A DNA stretch of 64,000 nucleotides from assembly GCA_017893485.1 (NCBI GenBank), contig CM030364.1:44432754-44496753 (forward strand). Direction: 5' to 3'. Positions 20,256-33,158 of this stretch are shown here, piece by piece. The notes beneath the pieces are model-generated. The model did no database searches, had not been told where the DNA came from, and saw nothing but the letters and a program-made list of their open reading frames with translations. The stretch's first letter is position 1. Every line of letters begins with the position of its first letter. Origin of the DNA: Hemerocallis citrina (taxonomy: Eukaryota > Streptophyta > Magnoliopsida > Asparagales > Asphodelaceae). The position numbers and the translations under genes were made by a program.

Positions 20256-21480
20256 TGATAAAGAAAATAATCACCAGAAATAGCTGATCTCTTCTGGCGA
20301 AGAGACCTTCTTAATGCTAGTTCCTCTGGTATTTCGTTGGTGATAATGTCATCATGGAGTTATGGATCATTATTTGGGTGTTCCTCATTGTCGAACTATT
20401 CGACAATGGTAGGATTCCCAATAGGTTTTGGAATAGAGGGTAAAGGAATGGGTACCCTTATTTCCTGAATATACACATCTTGTACTTTAGTAATCCCACT
20501 AATTTCGTCATTCTCATAGAATCTAGCATTTCCAGTTTCTACAATTCTCGTACTATGATTAGGACAGTAGAACCTATATCTTAGACTTCTTTGGGTAACC
20601 AATAAAGTAACCAATAACCGTTTTGAAGTCCAATTTCTTTTCATGTGGGTTATAAATTCTTGCCTCAGCTAGGCATCCCCAAATTTGGAGATGTTTTAAA
20701 CTGGGGTTCCAGCCTTTCCACAGTTCAAAAGGTGTTTTTGAAACTGCCTTGCTAGGAACTCGATTTAAAATGTGAAAAACTGTTTGTAAAGCATCCATCC
20801 ACAAGGATATTGGTAAATTAGCATGAGTTATCATTGATCTAACCACATTCATATAAGTACGATTTTTCCTTTCAGCCACACCGTTCTACCATGGAGAACC
20901 TTGCGTTGTGTACTGGGCAACAATTCCAAGCTTATGAAGGAGTTTTGCAAAAGGTACAGGATGTTGTCCTGTTTCGTCATACCTTCTATAAAATTCACGA
21001 CCTCTATCTGACCTTATGATTTTCACTTTTCTATCTAATTGGCTTTCGACTTCAGTTATGAACACTTGTACAACATCCACAGACTGAGATTTGTCATGCA
21101 ACAAGTAAAGGTAACCATAGCGTAAAAAATCATTGATAAAAGTAATGAAATACTTCTCCCCTCCAAAAGTTGGAACATCAAAAGGTCCACAAATATCTGT
21201 ATGTATTATTTTAAGAAGCTGTGTACTTCTTGTAGCTCCTTTCTTTGTATGTTTTGTTGCCTTACCCGTTAATGCAATCTACACACATTTTATGATTGGT
21301 AAAATCAAGACTCGGGAGGATTCCATCTTTTACCAATCGCCTTATTCTTTCACTGGAAATATGTCTCAGCCTTTTATGCCACAAGAAATAAGAGTCGTTT
21401 TTAAACGCCTTTTGTTTTGTTTTACCATTAGTATGCAGAGTGAGATGCGTTTCAGAAGAGTGACTAGCAAGATTAAATCT
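20256..21480 (-). pseudogene. Copia integrase
   Basis: Minus-strand pieces: 21104-20886 with KIIRSDRGREFYRRY (second catalytic Asp), a TAG at 20886, then 20879-20574 with VAERKNRTYMNVVRSM (catalytic Glu), NRVPSKAVSKTPFELW and IGYFIGYPKK. A broken zinc-finger and pre-integrase part reaches about 21360. The frame is cut downstream by the CACTA insertion. Confidence 0.88.
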
Positions 21481-21880
21481 ATAAATTCCATCAATTAAAA
21501 TTCCAGAACCAATAAGACTAGATTCATAAATAAATTGAAACTACAATCTCCATGATTAACTTTAAAACCAGCCACATCAAGTTTACTAACTAAAACTAAA
21601 TTGCGGGAAGTAGATGGAACAAAAAGAGTCTGAAACAAATCTAAATGATATCCAGTATCTAGACGGTAAGTCCCAATAGCTTCAACTGGTGCTTTATTTA
21701 TGTTTTCCATGAGCAAGAAATTTTCACTTGGGCTTATGGTTTGGTCATAAGAAATCCCTGCATCGAATTTGAAATGTGAACATTAGCACCAGAATCAATC
21801 CACCAAGTATCGGAAGAAACATAAGTAAGATTTGATTCAAAAAAGCTTACAAAACCCATAGGGTTACCTTTCTTTTCGAA
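21481..21880 (-). pseudogene. Copia aspartic protease
   Basis: The minus strand near 21825-21790 reads TWWIDSGANVHIS, with the DSGA active-site motif, and the frame 21716-21495 (GTYRLDTGYHLDLFQTLFVP) continues the fold. Stops and a frameshift lie between. Confidence 0.8.
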
Positions 21881-22700
21881 GCATTCTTTTCATTTAGGGC
21901 AGTCTTTCTAAAAGTGTCCCAGCTTCTTGCAAAATTTGCACCTGTCATCTTTCTTTGCCTTCTTCGCATTTGGTTGATCAGCCTTGTTCATTCTGGCGGT
22001 GCTCTTTTATGCCTGAATTCTGCCTTTTTCCCAGCATTACATCCAGCTCCTCGGACAAAATGTTCAACCTTTATACCTTGTTGGTTTAGCCTGGCCTCCT
22101 CTTGTACCAATTTATGAGCCAGTTCATTCACCGCCCATTTTTCCTTAATGGCATTGTAATGAATTTGGAATGGTCCATACTGAGGGGGTAAAGTGTTTAG
22201 GATAAATTGAACGAGAAAAAATCGTCCACTGTCATTCCTAAAATCTTTAGCTTTGCCGCAAGGTTCGTCGTCTCAAAGCAGTGATCATGCATAGAGCGTG
22301 TGCCATCAAACTTCATGGTTGTCAGATCTGCCATAAGTTTATCGGCAAGGGATTTGTCTAGAGTCTTGAACCGTTCTTCTATTGCAGTTAGGAAAGCCTT
22401 AGCATTTACAGATGTGAGAAGGGAAGCTTTGATGTTACTTTCAATTGTCATTTGTAAAAACATTATGCTCAATCTGTCAGACCTCTCCCAAGCTTTAAGG
22501 AGTGCCTTTTGTTCATCAGTGCTTGTTTCTGTAAGAGGATCTAGCTTTTCAATTTGAAAGGCCAAATCCAAGTCAAGCACTCCTAATGTGAACTCAACTC
22601 TCTCTTTCCATTCTGAGAAGTTAGTTCCCGTGAGAAGAGGGACAGATGATACGGACGATGAAAAATTTGAAGGGAAAGATGTTGTAATTTTAGAAATACA
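21881..22700 (-). pseudogene. Copia gag with UBN2-type domain and zinc knuckle
   Basis: The open frame from about 22700 to 22197 includes PLLTGTNFSEWKERVEFTLG, then SNIKASLLTSVNAKAFLTAI and TLDKSLADKLMADLTTMKFD, typical of the copia gag domain (PF14223 type). A stop at 22197 is followed by further gag sequence and a degenerate zinc knuckle near 21900-21960. Confidence 0.87.
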
Positions 22701-22839
22701 ACAAGTTTTAATGAGACTATTTGAGAAAAAAACACATACATAATATTTGAATAAGTATGACGAGAGGATATGATACTCCTGTGGGTAGTAATCGTAAATT
22801 CTACAATTTATACCATTACTAATCGCAGTATTCATCATG

Positions 22840-23378
22840 TGTAATTTAGTGTATCTATTTAATTTAAACTACAAGGTATCTGTGGATATCCTTGGTCTAC
22901 ATATAAATGTACTTAATTGTTGATCAAACACATGATTTAGTATGCCTGTGGGTAACTAAAATATCCATATGATAATCAAACGAACATTATAATGGTGATT
23001 AAGACACAATTTTTAGTCGATAATCAATTAGGATCACTGTGGTGATTCCAAACCCTAATAACATAATTTCAATCATTAATTCACTTAATATGACCAAAAA
23101 AATTAGTATATATCATGTAATATATATAGCACCGGTAAAGGGCCGAGCCCCCATGGCCCTCCCTCCTGGCAAAACATACTGTACATAATTCAACTGAACA
23201 GTGGGGTTCAGGGCGACAGCCGCGATTTTTTTCTTCCACATCTATGATGCTGAAGAACATAATAGCAGTTATAAACAGTAATATCATCGATTATGATGAT
23301 TCAGATGTATTCTATTTCATGGAAAATCATGCGTTCATTAACTTCGATCGGATACCACATGTTAAATGATTCATTACA
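22840..23378 (-). other. Copia 5' untranslated region with weak primer site
   Basis: Between the LTR inner end (23379) and gag. The minus strand has GTGGTATCCGATCG about 20 bases after the LTR, matching only the first seven bases of the TGGTATCAGAGC primer site. No gene is seen. Confidence 0.5.
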
Positions 23379-23448
23379 TGAACCCTAAGACCTTTGAATC
23401 GACATGATAATCACTAATAGAACACATTAGAGGGGAATAGAAGAATAC
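23379..23448 (-). repeat. Copia 5' LTR, inner 70 bp
   Basis: Matches 15236-15305 of the other LTR and stops at the target site AATAC of the nested solo LTR; the remaining 384 bp resume at 27572. Confidence 0.9.
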
Positions 23449-26400
23449 TGTAGTGTCCCAAATCTTCGTTACAGGACATTCGTGACACCACCAGAATTCT
23501 TTCCTTCAAATGCATCTCAAAACAGTAAAAAACACGGAAATTTAAAAACTTTTATTGCCAAATAGAATTATTACATCAATAATTACAAACCATATCTTGT
23601 TCTTGAATAAGGAATACAAATTACATGAACTTATTACAACTGATTATAAAAATATTTCAACTCCTCTTGCGAAGCTATCGGCTGTCTTCCAGAATGATGA
23701 TCGGCTGATCACTGTCAAAAATTCTGCTGAATGGTTTATCTGGCTCCCTAGGACTTTCCCCTTAGCTTGAGTCTTCTGCTGCGTGACTCTGATGTTTCTG
23801 CACCCGCTCGAATGGTAGGCATGTACACTGTCGCCCCACTTGGATGCCCTGCTGGTGTGGCTCTCTTGCCCTCTTGACCCGGTATCCAGTATCTAATTAA
23901 GTGGGCACGTCAGCAATTCTACTGATGCAATGCTGATAAGAAAACAATGATTTCCAACTATCACACCCGCAATTCGTCTTGAATGGAAAAGAAATGTGTA
24001 TCCTGATTTCCCAGTGTTCGTGTATGCCATGACCTAAATTCTAATGCAAAAATACAGAGTACAGAACAGATGTACTTAATCTAATGTTAGTAAGACTCTG
24101 GACACACATGCATCCCATACTACATATGCCCCAGATCAAGCCGTTCTCCAGTCTCAGAGATTCGAACCCTTGCCATGCAATGCCTTCTATTATTGTACAC
24201 TTTCTATTCCTGATAGTATAACATGATTGAGGAGGTATATAAAAAGAAATAATTTGGGGAGCTATCACGCTGTCGCCAATAATTGCTGCATCGGACCGTC
24301 CTCAAAAGCCGTGACAAACTTACAGATATACAGCAGCATATCATTATGCAGAAGATCCATTATGATCCGTTCATGTCCACAAAAAAAGAACATGACGGCC
24401 TCGAAGGTCTAAAACCCCCTATCCATTAGGAAATCGAAATCCCGTTCTTACCTTGGTACTTCAGGAATCAACAGTACAAGATACGCACAACAGCACGTAT
24501 CCCTAATGACAGGAAGAGACAACCCCATAGTTATCACCACACCACCTAGTGCCAACTCTCAGAATGAGTCGAAATATAGGGAATCACCCCTAACACCAAT
24601 TCGGTGTTCAAGCAAAACAATAAAGGAAACCTAATCAATGCAGTTTACTAAAAACATGTTGTTACCCAAATCACACTCAGTGTTGATCAACAATGTCGAG
24701 CCTGACTGATCTGTCAAAACAATAATCATCACGGGAATCACATTTGTTGATTCTGAATACCTTCATAGGTCATCGACCAATAACCCCGGCCCGTGACTCT
24801 CTGCGAGTAGTTCTACGGCGCCTAAAAGATGCAATGTAATTGAATGAAGGTAAGCACACCCATCACCACCAATTCCTGACCATTGACAGACTCAGGCATC
24901 GAGACACCAAACACAAATTAACCATGGCTATCTCCCAACTTACTCATGTTCACCATGAGTACTAAGCACAGGAACTTGTCTAAGTTCCAGATGAAATGCT
25001 AAAAATATCCCTTGAAAATCAATAGCTCATGATCACCACATTGCGGCATGCAGAGGATTCCTCATTAATCATCCAATAAAAGTAGTTCAAGAAATAACAG
25101 TAGCTATGCCCCAAGATACACTCATCGGAATCCAACAAAATCAGGTTTTCTAGAAGGGTAGGAGACTTTATCGCAATCCCCTAGTTGACATCTCCCTCAA
25201 ATTCTTCAAAGAACTCAAGTCCCCGAGGTAACTTAAGCTTGAAGTTGATCTAAACAACAGGTTGCTAAACTTGCAACATCCATAACTTCCAGTAGACAAT
25301 TCGGAATTGCTTGATACTACCCATTATGGAAAGCTAAGACCATATTCTACAACTCTCCAGTTAACCACTTCCTCAAATTCAATCATCTTGACCCTATATA
25401 AACCTCATATACTCTCAGCTATATATTCCTCTATGCATTTGCTGCACTTTCCCAACATTATAAAAATTTGCTCACTCATCGGAATTACTCGATTTTGTGT
25501 TCTATAGAAAGGCGGGAGTGTCTACTACAACTTCCTAGTTGAACACATCATCAGATTCGATCAGTAAGGTCCTCAAAAACATCAATCTCTAACAGGTACA
25601 CATCCAGGGGAAATTTTGATTCTTCAGTAAACAGGGCCTCGACTAGACTGGATCTGCCCTAGTCTTTAGAAATTCATAACTTCCAAACCATAAACTGGAA
25701 TTTCATAATTCCAGCTGTTTGGAAAGATATGACTCCCCAGTACAACTCTCTAGTTGATCAATCTTCCAAATTCTTAACAAATACTTTCAGAACTATACAT
25801 CTTTACAGACTAGTCAATCTGAACAAGGCTGAGCTTGGTCCACTTTGAAATTCAATAACAAATCACCCTTAAGTCCAATGCTCATGAAACTTGAGATTCT
25901 TAATCCAAACATATACCATTCCATTTTTTCCATAATTTATATTCAGATTCATCTTACACAGAGAGTTATGACCTCTCAAACATAACATAAATTTCAGCTT
26001 CCTCTTTAACAAGGTCCTTACTACTCCATACTATTTATTTTTGAACATAAAATGACTTATAAAAATTCTAAAATTTGAGAATTATCAAATAGACTCATAC
26101 CAAAGTTACTCCAAAAATTTTGTGGCAAGATCGTACACACACAGCTAGTTATGGCCTTTTGAACTTCAGTCCAAAAATAGTCAGCTTTCACCTGCAACTT
26201 CCAGACCAGTGCATTCTACAATTTCTTTGAGGTATCAAATGACCTCAGAAAAATATGAAATTTAAGACTATAGTTGTAGACACATACAAGTGGGTCCAAA
26301 AATATTTTTAGCTCAAAATACCCAGTCCACACTGAGTTACAAAATCGGAAAGACAGTAAATTTTCACAGCCGGCATCATTTTCAGCTGCTCACTGTCCTG

Positions 26401-27566
26401 AATTGGACTCGGTGTTTGGGCTACTAAATTGCTTCCAAATATTATGAAAAAAATTCATGGATGCACTAAATACATAGAAGAACAAATCCCCCAAATTTGA
26501 GCCTCAAATTCCGAACCATTGGAGAGCAAGAATTTCCCAATCTCACCCTAACAAACATGCTTCTTAACAAAAGCTCAAGAAAAATATTGTTCTTACCATA
26601 CAACCATTTTTTTCTTAGCACGCCACTATTATACATGATAATAGAAATTTCTCTAACTATTTCCACATGATAAAATTTACATACACATAAAAAACCAAAA
26701 TTTGTAGGGTTAAGATAAATCATCCACTTGTAGTTGTAAAAAAAAATCTCCTTGCTCCTAGCCTTGCTTGCTCCTTGCTTGCTCCTTGCTTGTAGAACTT
26801 GCCTATCTCAATCTCCTACTACTCTTCTCCTCTCCCACTACTCAAGACTCCTCCTTTCTCTTCTTCTCTACTTTTTTATTTTTGAAGCAAAAACAAGATA
26901 AGAAGAGAAATGGATGAGAAGATGATGGAGTGGGCATTTTATAGGAGATGGAGGGATAGGGTTTTCCTTTTTTGGCCGGAAATTGGTGGAGGATGGAGGG
27001 TGGAGATGGAGTAGTGTGGAGTGGATAGAGATGTGTGGTGAGATGAGATGCCAACACCATAAGTAGAAGCTTCTTGGAAGTTTCCAAGAAACTTCTCATT
27101 CTTTATAAGTCAACATACATGGTGAAATATTTCTACCATTGGATCTTCATCAAGATCCGAGCCATGATCATATGATGCTAGGGTTCCTAACCCTAGGTCA
27201 ACACACCCTAGGTTACCATACCCTTAACCTTAACCTTTGTGTATGAATACAATCCATATTCAATTCAAACATCAACTTTAGTTTAAAATGACCAATATAT
27301 ATAAATTTAAAATCTATAAAAATGTATATTTTATTGAAATTATAATTTTCTCCTAAAAATTTTCTGGTAAAAAATAATCGAGACAATCCATAGTTCAATT
27401 GAGAAGATTTCCTGAGTTTACCTTATTGGGTGCAGAATAGCTCATATGGCTAAAATCTCTCAATTAAAACTGATGATTATTAGAAAATGCGTAATCATGT
27501 GCAATACTCAGACGTTCACAAATTACTATGCAAAAATAGTCATATACTATTTTGCGGGGTATTACA
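23449..27566 (-). mobile_element. Solo LTR (4,118 bp) of a Tekay/Del-like Ty3/gypsy element
   Basis: On the minus strand it begins TGTAATACCCCGCAAAATAG and ends GGGACACTACA, and AATAC occurs on both sides (23444-23448, 27567-27571). AATAAAAG followed by TTTTTAAATTTCCG sits near the minus-strand 3' end, as in R-U5 of such LTRs. There is no internal domain, so it arose by LTR-LTR recombination. Degenerate repeats of the type CTCTAGTTGA...CCTCAAATTC recur at roughly 180-200 bp spacing between 25165 and 25780. ORFs here are short and unconvincing. Confidence 0.88.
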
Positions 27567-27571
27567 AATAC

Positions 27572-27955
27572 CTCCGTCCATAGTGCTTTCTAATCTTGCT
27601 GAAGGCTGCTTCTGCAGATGGTTGCTTGGATCTGTTGAAGAACTTTATTGGAGAAATTCAGCTTCTCTCTCTTCGCCTATAAAGCCTTATGTTATGTGTT
27701 TTTCTTAGATGCTTTTTGTGATGACCGAAAAACATTATTTATAGGTGGAGAGAGGGCTTCACATTAGGGTTTTCTTATATACAATCTCAACCATTCATCG
27801 AGGTAGAGTTGATAAGGAAAAAGAACTCCTTTTAGTAACCATTTCTGAATAAGGATAGCACGTATCTCATAATTAACGGGATTCCTATTAGACCAGATCA
27901 TGAAAAGGAAAAAGACTTACGGGTCAAGCAAGGACTCTCAAGTAATTTCCTTACA
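27572..27955 (-). repeat. Copia 5' LTR, outer 384 bp
   Basis: Continues the LTR interrupted at 23448. Together they make 454 bp, the same length as the 3' LTR. Confidence 0.9.
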
Positions 27956-28546
27956 AGATATCACATGTTCGATTCTTGCCTTAGATGAAATTATCATCTT
28001 TTCCCCACAGTTGGGCGGCTATGGTTGAATGCTTCATATTACTACAAAATCCACTTAAAGTTAGCCTTCGCACATGCTCAATTATGAGAAGGATTGATAA
28101 GCTATAATTTAATTAAGGTTACTCAGTTAGACATTGTAGATATACTTGTGAGAAGATATATAGACTTTTCTCCTAACACCGCGAGAAATTACATACATTG
28201 TCTATTGTATAATAACTTGCTCATACGTACATATAAGTCTATGCACTCATAGTAAAATCCATATACCAAGCTAAATTCCAACGGATATTCTTGAATAAAC
28301 AAGCATGAGCCAAATCCCGTTGGCTTAATCTTACTAATGAGGAGACTCCACATGGGATATGTATTAATATAACAAAATCTTTCTCTCAGCTATAAAACTT
28401 TTTCTCTGGAAGGTTCACTACACTTGCAAAACCATCCACCAGTTTTTGAATGCTTATGTATGCCTGGTTGATGTAAACTGAATTCTCACACAAAAAAAAC
28501 TAAACTAAACTAAACTAAATTCTACTTCAAGGTTCAAGTTATATAC
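27956..28546. other. Spacer without recognised gene
   Basis: AT-rich single-copy-looking sequence between the copia element and the CACGTG array. It includes GTTCGATTCTTGCC near 27968, a tRNA B-box-like string, and a CTAAACTAAACTAAA run at 28500-28518. Nothing else is seen. Confidence 0.5.
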
Positions 28547-29077
28547 ACTAGTGTAATGCACGTTTGATGCACGTGGAGAAAATAGGAAGGAGAAATAAAA
28601 AGGACAAAAAAAAATCTACCAACACGTGCGCTGCACGTGTTGACACACACACACTAAGGAATAAAAAATTGTTTATTTGTTTAGAACCCCATCTCTCCCA
28701 TTATAATAGTTACTAGTGTAATGCACGTGCAATGCACGTGGGGAAAATAGGGAGGGGGAATGAAAAGGACAAAAAAATCTACCAACACGTGCACTGCACG
28801 TGTTGACACACATTCACTAAGGAATAAAAAACTGTTTATTTGTTTACAACCCCATCTCTCCCATTATAATAGTTACTAGTATAATGCACGTGCGATGCAT
28901 GTGGAGGGGGAATGAAAAGGTCAAAAAAGAAAAAAAACTAGTATAATGCACGTGCGATGCACGTGGAGGGGGAATGAAAAGGACAAAAAAAACTACTAAC
29001 ACGTGCGCTGCACGTGTTGACACACATACACCAAAGAATAAATTTTTTTTTATTTTATACACATTAACTAATACATT
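28547..29077 (+). repeat. Array of ACTAGTRTAATGCACGTG repeats
   Basis: Units start at 28547, 28712, 28875 and 28938 (periods 165, 163 and a short 63). Each full unit has a near-palindrome AACACGTGCGCTGCACGTGTT-like stem late in the unit, followed by GACACACAC and CTAA. The 5' motif and the late hairpin before a CTRR-like end suggest Helitron ends, but I cannot prove it. Confidence 0.75.
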
Positions 29078-29437
29078 CACTACAACCAAAACACCTTACC
29101 CCGGCGTAACTACCCAGGCATTTATCCCTGGCATTTGTTAGAAGAAACGTCGAGGTAGGTTAGGATATAAAAACCCCAAAAAATTTTTTTCTTCAGCCCT
29201 ACTTCTCAATTTCCCCAATTTCTGTTTTCGCTCTCTAGCTCACCCGCTCACTTCCGCAGCTGTCGTCGTCGTCGTCGTCCCCGTCCCTGCTCCCTGTTCC
29301 CTCTCTCTCCAGTTCACTTCTCTCTCTCCCGCTCACTCCCTCCTCCCCTCCCCCACTGCTGTCCCCCTCCCCCTCCATCGCCCTCGTGGTCCCCCACTGT
29401 CAAAGCTTAGATCTTGATTGGTTCCAAGGTGAGCAGA
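29078..29437 (+). other. CACTA left end with CT-rich leader
   Basis: Terminal and subterminal CCGGCG motifs to about 29160, then a CT-rich stretch with GTCGTCGTCGTCGTC and a TCCAAG|GTGAGC splice donor at about 29428. The CT-rich leader and donor imitate the 5' part of a gene; no convincing protein is encoded. It is cut at 29438 by a solo LTR. Confidence 0.6.
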
Positions 29438-30068
29438 TGTAACGTGCCGAATTCTAAATAAGCATGAATTCGAGGTTCCACAGGATCTTTACACTTCACT
29501 TCGTACAATTTTACAAGCAATTAAAAAATTTCATTACAACCAAGTCCTGTACATCAACACGCAGCAGAAAGTAAGTAAAATACAACAATGATAAATGTAC
29601 AATTGTAACAACTTTAACATTTAAGTAATCATCAGCAACAAATTTATTTTTATATCTTCTTGTAAATTCCAAGTCCTGCATATGAAACTGTGGGCACGTC
29701 AGTTTCTTACAACCGACGAAATATTATACACGGTCATCCTCACTATGCCGAAAGTATAGCGATTCTTAAATACTTTAACAAACGCAAAATTGATCACAAA
29801 CAAAGCTAAAGAGGGACTATCTTGTTGATGTCGTGGATATTGTGCAATTAATTCTTAATGCAGTTATTTATATTAAATGATACTAATGCACACTTGTTCG
29901 AACTTATGCATCCCATTCTACATAAATCCGAGGGCAAGCCCTTAACCGTTCTTCATCTTGTACGGTTGAATCGCTCGCTATGAGTTTAACTACTACGGTA
30001 ACTGCGGTAAGTACCTTAGATGTTCTATGAGTTACGAGCCCATATCCAGACAGTCTGGAGGGAAATCC

Positions 30069-30240
30069 CACGTCATGACATGATGCATCATGTAGACAGC
30101 CTATGGACAATTCGCCTCCGTCATGGGACAATGACACTACGTAGTCACCAAGCACCTCACAAGTGTTGCCACGGTCCCGATAATTCCGGTGATGTATTCA
30201 CGTCATGACATGACGCATCATGTAGACAGCCTGTGAACAC
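30069..30240. repeat. Paired copy of a palindrome-containing motif in the solo LTR
   Basis: CACGTCATGACATGATGCAT plus TGTAGACAGCC occurs at 30069 and again at 30199, 130 bp apart. The first holds the palindrome ATGATGCATCAT. A matching pair sits at the same place in the solo LTR at 45620-48566, 127 bp apart. Confidence 0.75.
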
Positions 30241-31004
30241 TTTCACACCATAGATTCGAGGCCTTCATACTTGTGTTTTTCTCTTACTTTCATCACATCT
30301 CCACAATAGTGTAGTCCTCACATTTTTAGTTTGTTTGAAGAAAATCATCACAACCTAGAGCTAGCTTACCCTATCGGACTTAAACCAAACAGAAGAGACA
30401 GTCAGCCCAACTGGATACTTCTCAAGAGATGCTCAAGCCACACTGGTTAGCTCTCAAATTCATTAATAAAAACTTCCGGTCACTAGGGTATCGCCTAGCC
30501 TCTAAATTCCAACAACTATCTCGTTCTAGAGATCAACCATATATTATATTCAATCTCAAAATAACATTTCAATTTCTTTATTCATAAACTCTTTCTCAAA
30601 GAGAATCATTTCTTTATAATCTCATAACATGAAATAATTCAATTCAACTTCTTTTATCAATTTAATCACTTATAGCATTGTATACAATTCAAATATTCAC
30701 TTAATCAATGTTAATAATCATAAAATCTCATCCAGTAGAAATCTAATTTCATTCCAAATTTTTATCTTTCTTTAATTATACAACAGTCACATTTTAATTA
30801 ATAAAATTGAGTTCTTCAACATTATTTAATGTAAAATCCTCTTTTAATTCTCATAAAATATATCAAAATATTGTAGAAATAATTTTTATAAAGTCTAAAC
30901 AATTTTAGAAGAATAATAGATTTTTTTTTCAATTTTTATTTCACTTAAAAACTCAAAATACCAAAAAAAAAAAATCAAAAAAAAAAAAGGAAAAAGAAAA
31001 ACAA

Positions 31005-31285
31005 AGTGGCAAGGGTCGGATTCGAACTCAAGACCATACCCGCCGCCTATGAACAGTAACCGACCCAAAGCGCACCCAAAGACCAGTTGGTCTAGAGTGA
31101 CTAACTGATATACTATTACTTATTTACTTTATATGTCGACTGTACGGTGATTTGAGAAAAATTGAAAATTCAATAAAACAAAGCCTCAAACAAGACTCGA
31201 ACCCAGACCAAGGCCTCCGCCCATGAATAGTAACAGACCCAAAGTGCACCCGAAGACCAATTGCTCTGAGTGACTAACTGATATG
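31005..31285. repeat. Duplicated tRNA-B-box-like segment in the solo LTR
   Basis: Two related segments, about 31005-31110 and 31184-31285, share GGATTCGAACTCAAGACC-like or GACTCGAACCCAGACC, ATGAAYAGTAACMGACCCAAAG and GAGTGACTAACTGATAT. On the minus strand the first contains GAGTTCGAATCC, close to a pol III B box. No full tRNA fold can be drawn. Confidence 0.6.
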
Positions 31286-32491
31286 AAGTTGGCTAAATAC
31301 TTTTTTTGTATATATCGTACTAAATCTAACTCTTCCTTTAATAAAATCGATTTTTCAATGAATTCGTACTTATTCAAAAACTTAATTCTTTTCTAGAACA
31401 TTTTCTTTCAAAATTACAGTATCGTACATGTTTTTAAATTCATAAATTTCTCATTTTTCGCAATATAATAAGAGCTTTCTTCAAAAATGCATCAAAGAAC
31501 TCATATTACAAATTTTCAATTAAAATGTTGTCTCTCCTCAAAACTTCTTTATAAAAGTTTCTTATACTCATAAATATATACTAGTGAGATTAATTCCACA
31601 TTTCTTTACCATGTTGGCATTAAAAAAAAAATCTTTTTTCATACATGTTGCATTATTTTGACTATTATTCTAACATGCATCAATTCTCATTCCAACAATT
31701 CAATAAATGATACTTTTTTTTTCTTTTTTAACAAGGGTCTAGTCATTTATTAAATCACAATATCAATTCAACACATCATGACACAATTTAATTAAGATTA
31801 AGAAATCTACATTTACCATACCAATCAAAATTTAACAATTAAATTATATATTATCTAGCATGCAACCTACTCCTTAAATTAGAAAGGATTTTAGAAACAC
31901 CCACCCAAGAAATATGATTTCTTAGCAAATGAACTTCTAGAATGAAAGCTCCTAGTAGCAAAACTCCTTCAAAGGTTCCAAGAGAAGCTCCATTTTGCCT
32001 CCTCGAAATCCGTGCACAAAGAGAACTCCCCAAACTTTCATTTTGGCAGTAAACAGAGAAGGCACCTCCTTCTCTTTTCGGCATGCAACAGTGAAGCACC
32101 AACTCATACCTATATACATATAATTTGAATGGGGAAGTATAGGTATATATACATATATATGTATTAGGTGTGAGTGGAGAAAGCAAAAGGACTTGCTGGA
32201 TGGTTGGTTTGGTGGATTGATGGGCTTCGGATGTGATAGAGAAGGAAAGAAAAAGGAATGAGGAGAAATCGGAAAGGGGGTCATTATATAAGGAGATTTG
32301 TGATAGTTATAATAACTACTCCCACTAATACAATCCACTCATCCACTCTCTAATTCAAACTTTTTTTCTTTCCCTCCATCCTAAACACAGCCGTTTGCTC
32401 ACCTTGAGTGTGCACATTGCACATGTGCACGTGTACGTGCTTGTGTACACCACATAAAATTTGTTATTTTTATTTTTAAATTAAAACATAA

Positions 32492-32496
32492 GTTAT
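32492..32496 (+). repeat. Target-site duplication GTTAT, left copy
   Basis: GTTAT directly before the 5' LTR, matched at 41170-41174 directly after the 3' LTR. Confidence 0.9.
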
Positions 32497-33156
32497 TGAT
32501 ACGGCTAAAAATAGGATTAAATCGGGACCGTTCACATCGGACTCGAATCTTAAAGCTCAGGGGTAAAACGGTAATTTCACATGCAAATGGGTCCGAAGCA
32601 GGTACTGGGTCTCCTTCTCACAGATCCAATAACCCGCAAACGGATCCACCTCAGCTGGGTACGGGTTTCAACCCGCTACCAACCCGATCCGACAAGATAC
32701 AATCAAGGTCCCTGATTAGATCTAAATCAACGGCCATGATTCACAGCTATCTTTTCACTGGGGATTAGGGATTAAATTCCTTAACTGATTATAGGGGATA
32801 TACCTTATCAGATTACATGCCTTATCTGATTACGGGAAATATTCCTTATCTAATCACGGGGATTACATTCCTAAAACCAGTCCCTAAGACGCCTATAAAT
32901 ACCCCTCACCCATCTCCATTAAGAGGTAATCAATCTTTTTCTAGTTAAACGCTCTTTCATAATCATTTCTGGTTACTGACTTGAGCGTCGGAGGGTGCGT
33001 CGTCGGGATCAACCCCGGTGTCTCGCACTTCCTTGCAGGTGAACGGCGGGAGTCAACGGTCAAGCTCCGGTGGAACAGGTTAGGTGTTTGCTATTCAGGT
33101 TTTCAACGAACTCACAAATTCATCTGTTTGCCCCCACACCGAATTTAGCGGCAACA
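32497..33156 (+). repeat. 5' LTR (660 bp)
   Basis: TGATACGGCTAAAAATAGG to AGCGGCAACA. GCCTATAAATACCCC at about 32890-32905 is the likely TATA box. A CCTTATCTGATTA-type stretch is repeated at 32807-32860, before the TATA box. Confidence 0.95.
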
Positions 33157-33158
33157 GA

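Larger units (their letters stand above)
15236..27955 (-). mobile_element. Old Ty1/copia retrotransposon with two nested insertions
   Basis: Two LTRs of exactly 454 bp (15236-15689, and 23379-23448 joined to 27572-27955) flank a minus-strand copia polyprotein in the order gag, protease, integrase, RT, RNase H. The LTRs differ at roughly 7% of sites, so the insertion is several million years old under usual plant rates. A CACTA element interrupts the region between integrase and RT, and a solo LTR interrupts the 5' LTR. I see no clean target duplication (TTATA left, AGATA right). Confidence 0.92.

Noticed and set aside
27962..27985. tRNA gene or SINE because of GTTCGATTCTTGCC
   Set aside because: Only a B-box-like string; no A box at the proper distance and no fold.
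29438..29900. Solo LTR termini taken as CACTA or host gene sequence
   Set aside because: The end GGCACGTTACA (minus strand) and homology to 45620 onward identify it as an LTR end.
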